NCBI GenBank assembly: GCA_944364005.1
Contig: CALVVW010000036.1
Location: forward strand, 1-17,578
Direction: 5' to 3'
From: an uncultured Bacilli bacterium
GTDB lineage: Bacteria > Bacillota_I > Bacilli_A > RF39 > UBA660
DNA length: 17,578 nucleotides
A program made the position numbers and the translations under genes. Of the stretch, positions 7,025 through 13,123 are shown piece by piece; positions within the stretch are counted from its first letter, which is position 1, and each line of letters begins with the position of its first letter. A model generated the notes under the pieces. The model made no database searches. It was not told the DNA's origin and saw only the letters and a list, made by a program, of their open reading frames with translations.

Positions 7025-7537
7025 ATGAGAAAAGTAGTAGTTGTTGTTGCAATTTTTAGTCTTTTATTCATTAATGGTTGCTCTGTTAAGAAGATGGAAG
7101 AGTTAACGGATGCAGAAAAATTTGCTAATGAATATTCTATTAGTGAAAAAAATCCCTTTCATTATGCTACTGTTGATGATGTTTTAGATTTAATTGATAA
7201 TGGTCAGTCAGGCATTCTATTTTTAGGGAATTCTGATTCTGAATGGTCTACTTTTTGTGTTAAAGTATTAAATAAAGTATTAAATGATAAAAAAGTAGAA
7301 TTGGTCTATTATTTTAATCCTGAAACTGTCAAGAATAAAAATAGCAAAAAGTTTAAATCTATTACGGATGCTTTAAGTATTAAAGAAGATAGTAATCTAC
7401 CAATTGTTTATGTTATTAAAGATGGTAAAATAGTTGATCAAGTTGATTATTCTATTCATGACGATACTTCTTTAGATGATAAGGATAAGAAACAATTAGA
7501 AGAGGAATACTTGGATTTAGTTTCACAATATGTATAG
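7025..7537 (+). CDS. Thioredoxin-fold lipoprotein with a degenerate active site
   Basis: A 170-residue secreted lipoprotein. A short charged N-terminus and hydrophobic stretch end in a lipobox, FINGC, with Cys19 the expected lipidated residue. The remainder resembles a thioredoxin fold: GILFLGNSDSEWSTFCVKVL (62-81) aligns with the strand plus active-site helix, with C78 kept but the first Cys replaced by Ser75, and LPIVYVIKDGKIV (125-137) supplies the cis-Pro (Pro126). A normal CxxC redox couple is therefore absent. It starts 14 bases after tsf with an AGGAGA ribosome site and is the last gene before the terminator, so it is probably co-transcribed with the ribosomal genes. The fold is inferred from motifs; function unknown. 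Confidence 0.75.
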   Translation: MRKVVVVVAIFSLLFINGCSVKKMEELTDAEKFANEYSISEKNPFHYATVDDVLDLIDNGQSGILFLGNSDSEWSTFCVKVLNKVLNDKKVELVYYFNPETVKNKNSKKFKSITDALSIKEDSNLPIVYVIKDGKIVDQVDYSIHDDTSLDDKDKKQLEEEYLDLVSQYV

Positions 7538-7562
7538 ATGTCTAATTAGACATCTTTTTTTA
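7536..7562 (+). terminator. Terminator of the infC-tsf operon
   Basis: AGATGTCT (7536-7543) pairs perfectly with AGACATCT (7548-7555) around AATT, followed by an uninterrupted run of T. The stem begins within the stop codon of the lipoprotein gene. Confidence 0.9.
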
Positions 7563-7566
7563 TATA

Positions 7567-7596
7567 TTGTTTTTTATTAAATTTATATGTTATTAT
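7567..7596 (+). promoter_or_regulatory. Possible promoter of the membrane-anchored protein gene
   Basis: TTGTTT (7567-7572), 18-nt spacer, and TATTAT (7591-7596) preceded by TGT as an extended -10. A TATAAT at 7598-7603 overlaps this region and is an alternative -10. The surrounding A+T richness limits certainty. Confidence 0.45.
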
Positions 7597-7621
7597 ATAT
7601 AATATAAGGAGAGTATAGATT

Positions 7622-8452
7622 ATGAGTAACCATAAAAAAAATAAAGCTCTTATTATGTTAGTTGTTATTTTAATTTTGGCTTTAATCATGACTACAGGAT
7701 ATATTGTTTATGATAAGCTTATTGTTGAAGGAGAGACTGAAGAAAAAAATGACGATAATAAAGTGAATACTACAAAAGAAGATATTCCAGAAAAATTGAT
7801 AGAAGTAGATGTGAATAGTACAGAGATTCAAAATTTGTTTTCTAATATTTCCCATGGATTAAATTCTTATTGTGGTATTAATTATTATTATCAAGATAAG
7901 AAAATTTTGGCTAGTGATCTTTCTAATGATTTAGTTTTTGATATTGTTTTATCACAGTTGTATAATGATAGGAAAACACAAGGTGAGTTATATCCATTTT
8001 CTCAAATAGGGGATGGTTTTACAGCCAATGAATTAGATGCAAAAATTAAAAGTACTTTTGGAAAAAATTATTCTTTTACACATCGTACTATTAATTCTTG
8101 TCCTGTATTTGAATATGATAGTGTTAATCAAAAATACGTTATCAATTCTTCCCCTGGATGTGGTGGAACTTGTGGTGCAGCGAATTTAAAGAAAATTGTT
8201 AAAGCTTTAAAAAATAATCAGACAATAGAACTATATGTTAGAGTCTTATTTGCTGGTGGAGTGGATAGCATTGATTATTATAAAGATTATAATAAGACGC
8301 AAAAAGTGGAAGGATTAGAGATGGATTCTAATAATTTGTTTCCTATAGAAAGTGATAATAATGTTGCTAAAGGTAGTTTATATAAGTTAACTTTTGAAAA
8401 TGAAGATGGAAATTATGTATTTGTTTCTTCAGAATTAGTTAATGAGTCTTAA
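7622..8452 (+). CDS. Membrane-anchored extracytoplasmic protein of unknown function
   Basis: I do not recognise this 276-residue protein. A basic N-terminus (SNHKKNK) precedes one hydrophobic helix at about residues 9-29, then an acidic low-complexity linker (34-58) and an exported domain. The domain holds four Cys: Cys84, Cys160, and Cys180/Cys184 in SPGCGGTCGA, which could form disulfides or bind metal. A repeated pattern of Tyr and Asp with several beta-strand-like stretches suggests a compact alpha/beta surface domain. The type II orientation is inferred from the charge pattern. The ribosome site AAGGAGAG is strong. It appears monocistronic, between the operon terminator and its own terminator. 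Confidence 0.7.
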   Translation: MSNHKKNKALIMLVVILILALIMTTGYIVYDKLIVEGETEEKNDDNKVNTTKEDIPEKLIEVDVNSTEIQNLFSNISHGLNSYCGINYYYQDKKILASDLSNDLVFDIVLSQLYNDRKTQGELYPFSQIGDGFTANELDAKIKSTFGKNYSFTHRTINSCPVFEYDSVNQKYVINSSPGCGGTCGAANLKKIVKALKNNQTIELYVRVLFAGGVDSIDYYKDYNKTQKVEGLEMDSNNLFPIESDNNVAKGSLYKLTFENEDGNYVFVSSELVNES

Positions 8453-8478
8453 GAGTAGATTAAATTCTACTTTTTTCT
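8451..8478 (+). terminator. Terminator after the membrane-anchored protein gene
   Basis: AGTAGA (8454-8459), loop TTAAAT, TCTACT (8466-8471), then a T run; the stem can be extended by A-T and G-T pairs down to 8451. Confidence 0.8.
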
Positions 8479-8500
8479 TTCTTTTCTTCTTCCTTTATAT

Positions 8501-8506
8501 TATAAT
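8501..8506 (+). promoter_or_regulatory. Possible -10 box for frr
   Basis: TATAAT lies 24-29 bases before the chosen frr start. At the matching distance upstream there is only a T/C-rich stretch with no clear -35, so this is a tentative call. Confidence 0.4.
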
Positions 8507-8529
8507 GATATCAAGGAGAGATGAATTTA

Positions 8530-9078
8530 ATGGATAGTAATGAAATTATTAAATTAACAAAGGAAAGTATGGAGAATACTTTAAAAAATCTTGAGAAACG
8601 TTTTGCTACTGTACGGGCTGGTCGTGCTAATCCTAGTAGTCTAGATGGAGTTAATGTGGAATATTATGGAAGTATGACTCCGCTTAAACAATTAGCAACG
8701 ATATCTGTACCAGAAGCTACACAATTACTTATCAAACCATTTGATAGAAGTTGTTTAGGTGCTATAGAAAAAGCTATTTTAGCTGCTAATTTAGGATACA
8801 CTCCTAATAATGATGGAGAGACTATTCGTATTGTAATTCCAGCACTTACTGAGGAAAGACGTCGTGAACTTACAAAGCAGGTTAAAGCAATCGCAGAAGA
8901 TGCTAAAGTATCTGTTCGTAATAATCGTCATGAAGCTTTAGAAATGGTAGAACAAGAGGAATTTCCAGAAGATATTGAAAAAGGCATGGAGAAAGATATT
9001 CAAGATTTAGTTAATACTTATAATAAAAAAATTGAAGAAATGTTAAAAGAAAAAGAAGGAGAATTGATGACAATTTAA
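8530..9078 (+). CDS. frr: Ribosome recycling factor
   Basis: Splits post-termination ribosomes together with EF-G and IF3. Landmarks of the family are RFATVRAGRANPSSLDGVNV in domain I, the domain II segment YYGSMTPLKQLATISVPE, and IPALTEERRRELTKQVK with ALEMVEQEEF in the C-terminal helices. An ATG at 8521 would add three residues but lies only 2 bases after AAGGAG (8513-8518); ATG 8530 is 11 bases away and gives MDSNEIIKL and 182 residues, close to the usual 185, so it is preferred. frr normally follows pyrH; pyrH is absent here and frr stands alone with its own candidate promoter. Confidence 0.95.
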   Translation: MDSNEIIKLTKESMENTLKNLEKRFATVRAGRANPSSLDGVNVEYYGSMTPLKQLATISVPEATQLLIKPFDRSCLGAIEKAILAANLGYTPNNDGETIRIVIPALTEERRRELTKQVKAIAEDAKVSVRNNRHEALEMVEQEEFPEDIEKGMEKDIQDLVNTYNKKIEEMLKEKEGELMTI

Positions 9079-9090
9079 TTCTTTTTTTTT
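9060..9090 (+). terminator. Probable terminator of frr
   Basis: AGAATT (9060-9065) can pair with AATTCT (9077-9082), with an internal alternative AATTG/CAATT (9062-9066 with 9071-9075), followed by nine T. The stem is A+T-rich and overlaps the end of frr. Confidence 0.6.
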
Positions 9091-9091
9091 A

Positions 9092-9120
9092 CAATTTTTG
9101 ACGAAAATTGTCGAAAAATG
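9092..9120. promoter_or_regulatory. Overlapping inverted and direct repeats, possible operator of the surface-protein cassette
   Basis: CAATTTT (9092-9098) and AAAATTG (9104-9110) form a 7-bp inverted repeat. Overlapping it, TGACGAAAATTG (9099-9110) recurs as TGTCGAAAAATG (9109-9120), 10 of 12 matching at a spacing of 10 bases, one helical turn. The element lies just upstream of the likely promoter of the TasA-like gene and is not explained by a terminator, since no T run follows. Binding protein unknown. Confidence 0.4.
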
Positions 9121-9132
9121 TGATATTGCTTG

Positions 9133-9161
9133 TTTACATTTTGTTTTGTTTATGATATTTA
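9133..9161 (+). promoter_or_regulatory. Possible promoter of the TasA-like gene
   Basis: TTTACA (9133-9138), 17-nt spacer, TATTTA (9156-9161). Other -10-like hexamers (TATGAT at 9151, TATATT at 9162) overlap, so the exact start is uncertain. Confidence 0.4.
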
Positions 9162-9187
9162 TATATTAAGAATAGGAGGTATTTTTG

Positions 9188-9745
9188 ATGCAGAAGAAAA
9201 AGAATAGAGTAATTATTGCTTTAGCAGCAATTATTGGTTTTATGGCTGTGGGTTATGCTTTATTAAGTCAAGAGTTAACAATTAACGGTACTGCTAATAT
9301 TGATTCTACTTGGGATGTTAAAATTACAGACATTACTTCAGGGGAATTTGAAGGAGGTGCTAGTAACTCTTTAGATGAAGGAGAAGAAGAAATTTTACCA
9401 TCAGTTAGTGGTGATGGATTAACTGCTACATTTAGTGTAGATTTAACACAACCAGGTGATCAAGGTGTGTATATTGTTACTGTTACTAATAATGGTACTA
9501 TTCCTGCTAAGTTAATGAATGTTCCAGATGTAGCTACTATTAATGGAGAAGAACCTACAGAAATTCAATTTAATGTTAGCGTTCTTGGAGAAAAAATGGT
9601 ATTACAACCAAATGAGACCGCACAAATCGCAGTTGTAGCTGCATGGCCAGATACATCTGAAACAATTCCTGAAGGTGAAGTTAGTAAAACTGCAACTATT
9701 ACTCTTAATTATCAACAAGTAACAGCTGATGATGTTGGAGACTAA
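9188..9745 (+). CDS. TasA/camelysin-like secreted protein with SipW-type signal peptide
   Basis: A 185-residue exported protein. The signal peptide has a basic start (QKKKNR), a hydrophobic stretch (about 7-22) and the motif GYALLSQELTING, the type processed by SipW-like peptidases in TasA and camelysin, with cleavage expected after Ala24. The mature part is acidic, rich in beta strands, and resembles an Ig-like sandwich (YIVTVTNNGTIPAK; the C-terminal KTATITLNYQQ). The first possible start is TTG at 9185, but ATG 9188 lies 8 bases after GGAGG (9175-9179) and is chosen. It is first in a cluster with a SipW-type peptidase and is followed by an internal terminator, so it is probably the most abundant product. 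TasA relatives form surface fibres; that role here is inference. Confidence 0.8.
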   Translation: MQKKKNRVIIALAAIIGFMAVGYALLSQELTINGTANIDSTWDVKITDITSGEFEGGASNSLDEGEEEILPSVSGDGLTATFSVDLTQPGDQGVYIVTVTNNGTIPAKLMNVPDVATINGEEPTEIQFNVSVLGEKMVLQPNETAQIAVVAAWPDTSETIPEGEVSKTATITLNYQQVTADDVGD

Positions 9746-9754
9746 AAATAAAAA

Positions 9755-9779
9755 AAGGGAGTAATACTCCCTTCTTTTC
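9755..9779 (+). terminator. Internal terminator between the TasA-like and signal peptidase genes
   Basis: AAGGGAGT (9755-9762), AAT loop, ACTCCCTT (9766-9773), then TCTTTTCT. The 8-bp stem is G+C-rich for this genome, but the T tract is interrupted, fitting partial read-through into the peptidase gene. Confidence 0.8.
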
Positions 9780-9789
9780 TATTATTTTT

Positions 9790-10950
9790 ATGAAAATATT
9801 TTCCAAAAAAAATTGCAGTTATCTTGCTTTATTATTTCTTTTAGTTATTAGAATTATTTGCTTTTTCTTGGATATAAATATTCCTATTTTAAATTTAGTG
9901 CTTTTTGGTATTTTATTTTTGGTATTTTTATTTTTATTTCCTAATAAAAATCATATTAGAAATTACCAGAAAAGTTTAACGAAAACAGTACTTATTGTTG
10001 TTATTGTTTATTATATTATATATTATTTCTTGGGACTTATTATAGGTTTTTCTTATAATTTTTATGATACTAGTTGGTCTGGAATCATTTATAATAGTTT
10101 TGTTTTTATATTACCTTTGTTATTGCGTGAAGAAGTACGTAGTCGATTTATTCGTATTCATAAGAAGAGTGCTTATCTATTTATTACTATTATCTTTATT
10201 ATTTACGAAATGCTATGTTCTACTTTTTTTTCGTTTTATGATAATGAAGAGTTACTTTCTAATGTTTTTTCTATTTTTATACCTTGTATATTAGAAAATA
10301 TTTTACTTACTTATCTTGTTAGTTTTGCTGGTATTAGAACAGTATATGCATATTTTATTTCAGCACTTATTTCTAAATATTTTGTACCTATTCTTCCTGA
10401 TTTAGATTGGTTCTATCGATTGCTGTTGCAAATTGTTTTCTATTTATGTATTTATTCTGTTGTTTCTCATGAATATTTATTTAAAGTTTTAAGACAATCC
10501 TCTAAAACTGAAAAGAAACAATCTATTGTTTATTTATTTTCTATTGGTTTTGTTATTATCATAGGGTTATTTGTTGCAGGATTTTTTAAGTATCAACCTA
10601 TTGCTGTACTTACTTATAGTATGGTTCCTACATTTACTAGGGGAGATGTTGTTGTTATTAATAAATTAAGTGATGTAGAAAAGATAGGGTTAAAAAAAGG
10701 AGATATTATACAGTATAAAAGAAAAGATACTATGGTTATTCATAGAATTATTGATATTGTGGATGACAATGATGAGAGAGGTTATATTTTACAGGGAGAT
10801 AATAATAATAGCGAAGATCCTTTTATTGTATATGATAATCAAGTTGTTGGAAAAGAAGTTTTTAGTATTCCTAAACTTGGATATCCTAGTGTATGGCTTA
10901 GTGAGTTTTTACATCCAAATCAAAAAGTAGAAGTTGAAGTTGGTAGGTGA
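9790..10950 (+). CDS. SipW/ER-type signal peptidase I with polytopic N-terminal domain
   Basis: Serine protease that removes signal peptides at the outer membrane face; 386 residues, twice the usual length. The C-terminal third is a signal peptidase: a transmembrane helix (about 250-268), TYSMVPTF with nucleophile Ser277, GDVVVIN, MVIHRIIDI with His318 in place of the usual bacterial Lys, and GDNNNSEDP (336-344) as the conserved acidic box. Ser/His catalysis marks the S26B branch (SipW, archaeal and ER peptidases). Residues 1 to about 240 form roughly seven hydrophobic helices. No ribosome site precedes the ATG and no better start is visible. It is flanked by two genes with matching signal peptides, its likely substrates. 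The gene ends in TGA, overlapping the next ribosome site. Confidence 0.87.
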   Translation: MKIFSKKNCSYLALLFLLVIRIICFFLDINIPILNLVLFGILFLVFLFLFPNKNHIRNYQKSLTKTVLIVVIVYYIIYYFLGLIIGFSYNFYDTSWSGIIYNSFVFILPLLLREEVRSRFIRIHKKSAYLFITIIFIIYEMLCSTFFSFYDNEELLSNVFSIFIPCILENILLTYLVSFAGIRTVYAYFISALISKYFVPILPDLDWFYRLLLQIVFYLCIYSVVSHEYLFKVLRQSSKTEKKQSIVYLFSIGFVIIIGLFVAGFFKYQPIAVLTYSMVPTFTRGDVVVINKLSDVEKIGLKKGDIIQYKRKDTMVIHRIIDIVDDNDERGYILQGDNNNSEDPFIVYDNQVVGKEVFSIPKLGYPSVWLSEFLHPNQKVEVEVGR

Positions 10951-10954
10951 TGTT

Positions 10955-12001
10955 ATGTTAAAAGTTATGAGTAGAAAATTTTCATTACAAACTCTTGTTG
11001 TGTTAGTAGCAATTATTTTGTGTTGTTTTTTCGCAATATTATTTTTTTCTAATATATTAGTTCCAACGAAGACTCGTGTTGATTATACTGTTTCACAGAA
11101 AAATAATATTAATTATTATGTTTCTTTATTGGATAATAGTTTTATGGATGAGAAACTATTAGGTATGAATCAGTCTTATATTTCTTCTATGATTCAGTCT
11201 ATCAATATTACTTTTTTTCATGATTCTTCTATTGACACCAATCAAAGTTTTGATTATGACTATACCATTTATGCTAGACTATCTGCTTCTTATAAAGAAT
11301 CTAACGGGGTAGAAACGGAAATTTGGGATAAGATGTATCCTTTAAAATGGCAAGAACAAGTGAAAGCTAACCAGGGAAAAATATCTATTAATGAACAGAT
11401 TAGTATTCCTTATCAAGATTATAAAAATATTATTAATGATTTTAAACAGAGTTTAGGTATTAATGTGGATGCTAAACTTGATGTTATTATGAAAATGCAT
11501 CAAGTATACAGGGATACTGATAGCAAAACTAGTAAATCAATACTATCTGTTCCTATGGATCAGGATGTAGTGCAAATTACTACGGAATATGATAAGAATG
11601 ATTCTTTTGTAAAACAAGAGAATGTTTCTAATTTACGAATGAATTCAACGGTTACTGTTATTTTATTGATTCTTTTAGGAGTAGGATTTGGATTTTTAAT
11701 TTTTGCTATTGTTTTAAAGTTACTTCCAAGTCATTCTAAGAGTAAATACGAAATGATGAAAAATAAGATAAAAAAAGAGTATAGTTCTATTATTATCGAT
11801 GTTGATAATCACATTGATTTTTCTAATTTTACTATTTTTGATATAAAAACTATTGAAGAACTTGTAGATTTAGAAGAAGAAGTTAGAATGCCGATTTTAT
11901 TTTATGAAAAGAAAAAAGATGGTGTTTGTTATTTTGTAGTGATTAAAGATAATTATATGTATCGTTTTACATTAGAAGATTTAGAAGATGAGATATTATA
12001 A
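10955..12001 (+). CDS. DUF5305-like two-helix membrane protein
   Basis: A 348-residue protein: an N-terminal transmembrane helix (about 12-34), an extracytoplasmic domain (about 35-230), a second helix (about 232-256) and a cytoplasmic tail. The tail TIEELVDLEEEVRMPILFYE followed by YFVVIKDNYMYRF resembles the end of DUF5305 proteins, which I recall occurring beside signal peptidase and TasA-like genes in archaea and some bacteria; this needs a profile check. The exported part is beta-rich and bears several aromatic YxYT-type strands. A TTG at 10934 is possible, but ATG 10955, four bases after AGGTGAT, is chosen. The start lies four bases after the peptidase stop, implying translational coupling. 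The role is unknown; a scaffold or chaperone for the cassette's secreted proteins is a guess. Confidence 0.7.
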   Translation: MLKVMSRKFSLQTLVVLVAIILCCFFAILFFSNILVPTKTRVDYTVSQKNNINYYVSLLDNSFMDEKLLGMNQSYISSMIQSINITFFHDSSIDTNQSFDYDYTIYARLSASYKESNGVETEIWDKMYPLKWQEQVKANQGKISINEQISIPYQDYKNIINDFKQSLGINVDAKLDVIMKMHQVYRDTDSKTSKSILSVPMDQDVVQITTEYDKNDSFVKQENVSNLRMNSTVTVILLILLGVGFGFLIFAIVLKLLPSHSKSKYEMMKNKIKKEYSSIIIDVDNHIDFSNFTIFDIKTIEELVDLEEEVRMPILFYEKKKDGVCYFVVIKDNYMYRFTLEDLEDEIL

Positions 12002-12015
12002 GGAAGGGATTTTGT

Positions 12016-12852
12016 ATGAGGAGAAGAAGGAATAGAAAATTTAAATTAGTATTACTGTTATCTTTTTCTTTTTTTATTTTGTTTCTTTCTTCTTCTTACG
12101 CATTGTTGTCTGAAAATTTAAAAGTAATTGGTCAAGCAACTATTTCTTCAGTTGCTTCTAGTGGTGGTGATTTTATTGTTGATCAGGTAGGAGAAAATGA
12201 AGATAGTGGATTACGGGATAATGGCGATGGTTCTTATGATTTCGTAGGGGATGATTCTTTATCTGTTACAAATTTTATAAAAATACCAGGAGATGAGGTT
12301 TTATGGAGAGTTATTTCTATTGATGTTTCTGGAAGTCTTAAAATTATCCGTAATAGTGATGATAGTTTGAAGGGTATGTTTAATAATAAAAATTCTAATT
12401 TTCATGATTGGACATCTACATTAATATTTCAAACATTACAAGATTGGTATCAGACACATTTAAGTACATATTCTAGTATTATTGTTCAAAATCCAGAGTG
12501 GCTTCTTACAGAAGCATCTAAAGCTTCACCTACTGATGTTACTCCTTTAGGCGTTTATACAGATAGTCCTATTGGTCTTATTCGTAATGATGAAGTTTTA
12601 AATAGTTCTAGTAGTGGGATGACTAATGATGGAAATGTTTCTTCTTGGTTAAATGGGGATTATTTATGGACTATGACTTATTACTCTGATAAGGCTACGG
12701 AGGCATGGAGAGTTAATGATAATGGAAAGTTTATGCATTCTAGTGTTGACTCTTCTAACACTTATATTCGTCCGGTAATTTATTTAAAGTCAAATACTAT
12801 TATTTCTTCTGGTAATGGTACGGAATTTGAACCTTTTGTGGTAAAGTATTAA
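12016..12852 (+). CDS. Secreted protein with SipW-type signal peptide and WRVI/RPVIYLKS surface domain
   Basis: A 278-residue exported protein. A polybasic start (RRRRNRKFK) and hydrophobic stretch lead to SSSYALLSENLKVIGQATI, very like the GYALLSQELTINGTANI of the first gene of the cassette; cleavage is expected after Ala29. The mature domain has LWRVISIDVSGSLKIIRNSD, a central W-rich part, and ends AWRVNDNGKF, IRPVIYLKSNTIISSGNGTE and a short FxPF-like end. This pattern recurs in repeat domains of large surface proteins of gut Firmicutes; only one copy is present. A strong GGAAGGG ribosome site sits 14 bases after the DUF5305-like gene, so they are co-transcribed. It is probably a second substrate of the peptidase and possibly a minor or tip subunit; the latter is speculation. 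Confidence 0.75.
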   Translation: MRRRRNRKFKLVLLLSFSFFILFLSSSYALLSENLKVIGQATISSVASSGGDFIVDQVGENEDSGLRDNGDGSYDFVGDDSLSVTNFIKIPGDEVLWRVISIDVSGSLKIIRNSDDSLKGMFNNKNSNFHDWTSTLIFQTLQDWYQTHLSTYSSIIVQNPEWLLTEASKASPTDVTPLGVYTDSPIGLIRNDEVLNSSSSGMTNDGNVSSWLNGDYLWTMTYYSDKATEAWRVNDNGKFMHSSVDSSNTYIRPVIYLKSNTIISSGNGTEFEPFVVKY

Positions 12853-12859
12853 AAAATAT

Positions 12860-12887
12860 TTGTTTTTTTCATTTCTTGTGTTATAAT
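12860..12887 (+). promoter_or_regulatory. Promoter of the pheST T-box transcript
   Basis: TTGTTT (12860-12865), 16-nt spacer, TATAAT (12882-12887) preceded by TGT as an extended -10. Transcription should begin near 12894, just ahead of the T-box. Confidence 0.75.
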
Positions 12888-12893
12888 AAGCGT

Positions 12894-13104
12894 ATTGATG
12901 TTGATTAAGAAGTAGTAGTAAATGATGTCTTTTTAGAGAGTCTATGGTTGGTGGAAATAGATAAGAATAGTTTATGAATTCGTCTTAGGAGTCCCTATAA
13001 CAAAATTATAGGCGTTAATCGCGTTAAGATAAAGAGGTAGTTAAATAACTATAAATTAAGGTGGTACCGTGTTTTATACACCCTTAAGTTATAGTTATTT
13101 TTTT
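12894..13104 (+). ncRNA. T-box riboswitch, tRNA-Phe specific
   Basis: Senses uncharged tRNA-Phe and controls read-through into pheST. Stem I elements: AGTAGTAGTAAA (12911-12922), AGAGAG (12935-12940) and GGTTGGTG (12946-12953), then ATGAATTCGTC holding the Phe specifier codon TTC at 12979-12981. The antiterminator contains the T-box AAGGTGGTACCGTG (13058-13071), whose TGGT can pair with the ACCA end of tRNA-Phe. The competing terminator pairs AACTATAA (13047-13054) with TTATAGTT (13089-13096), extended by TTAAGGTG with CACCCTTAA (one bulged C), then a T run at 13098-13104. Motifs, specifier and downstream genes all agree. Confidence 0.95.
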
Positions 13105-13123
13105 GTTTAGAAAGGATGATTGT

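Noticed and set aside
9185..9187. TTG starts upstream of several genes (9185, 10934, 13103, 14142)
   Set aside because: In each case a nearby ATG has better ribosome-site spacing and gives the family's usual N-terminus; the 13103 TTG lies in the T-box terminator.
10108..10170. EExxxR (REEVRSR) in the N-terminal domain of the signal peptidase as a CPBP/CAAX-protease motif
   Set aside because: Only the first motif is seen in a plausible setting; the only FxxxH overlaps it immediately and the later His motif in a following helix is not found. Probably coincidence in a cytoplasmic loop.
10948..10950. TGA recoded as Trp, as in Mycoplasma
   Set aside because: TGA ends the signal peptidase at a sensible C-terminus, just before the next gene's ribosome site; no in-frame TGA was found in any core protein and Trp is always TGG.
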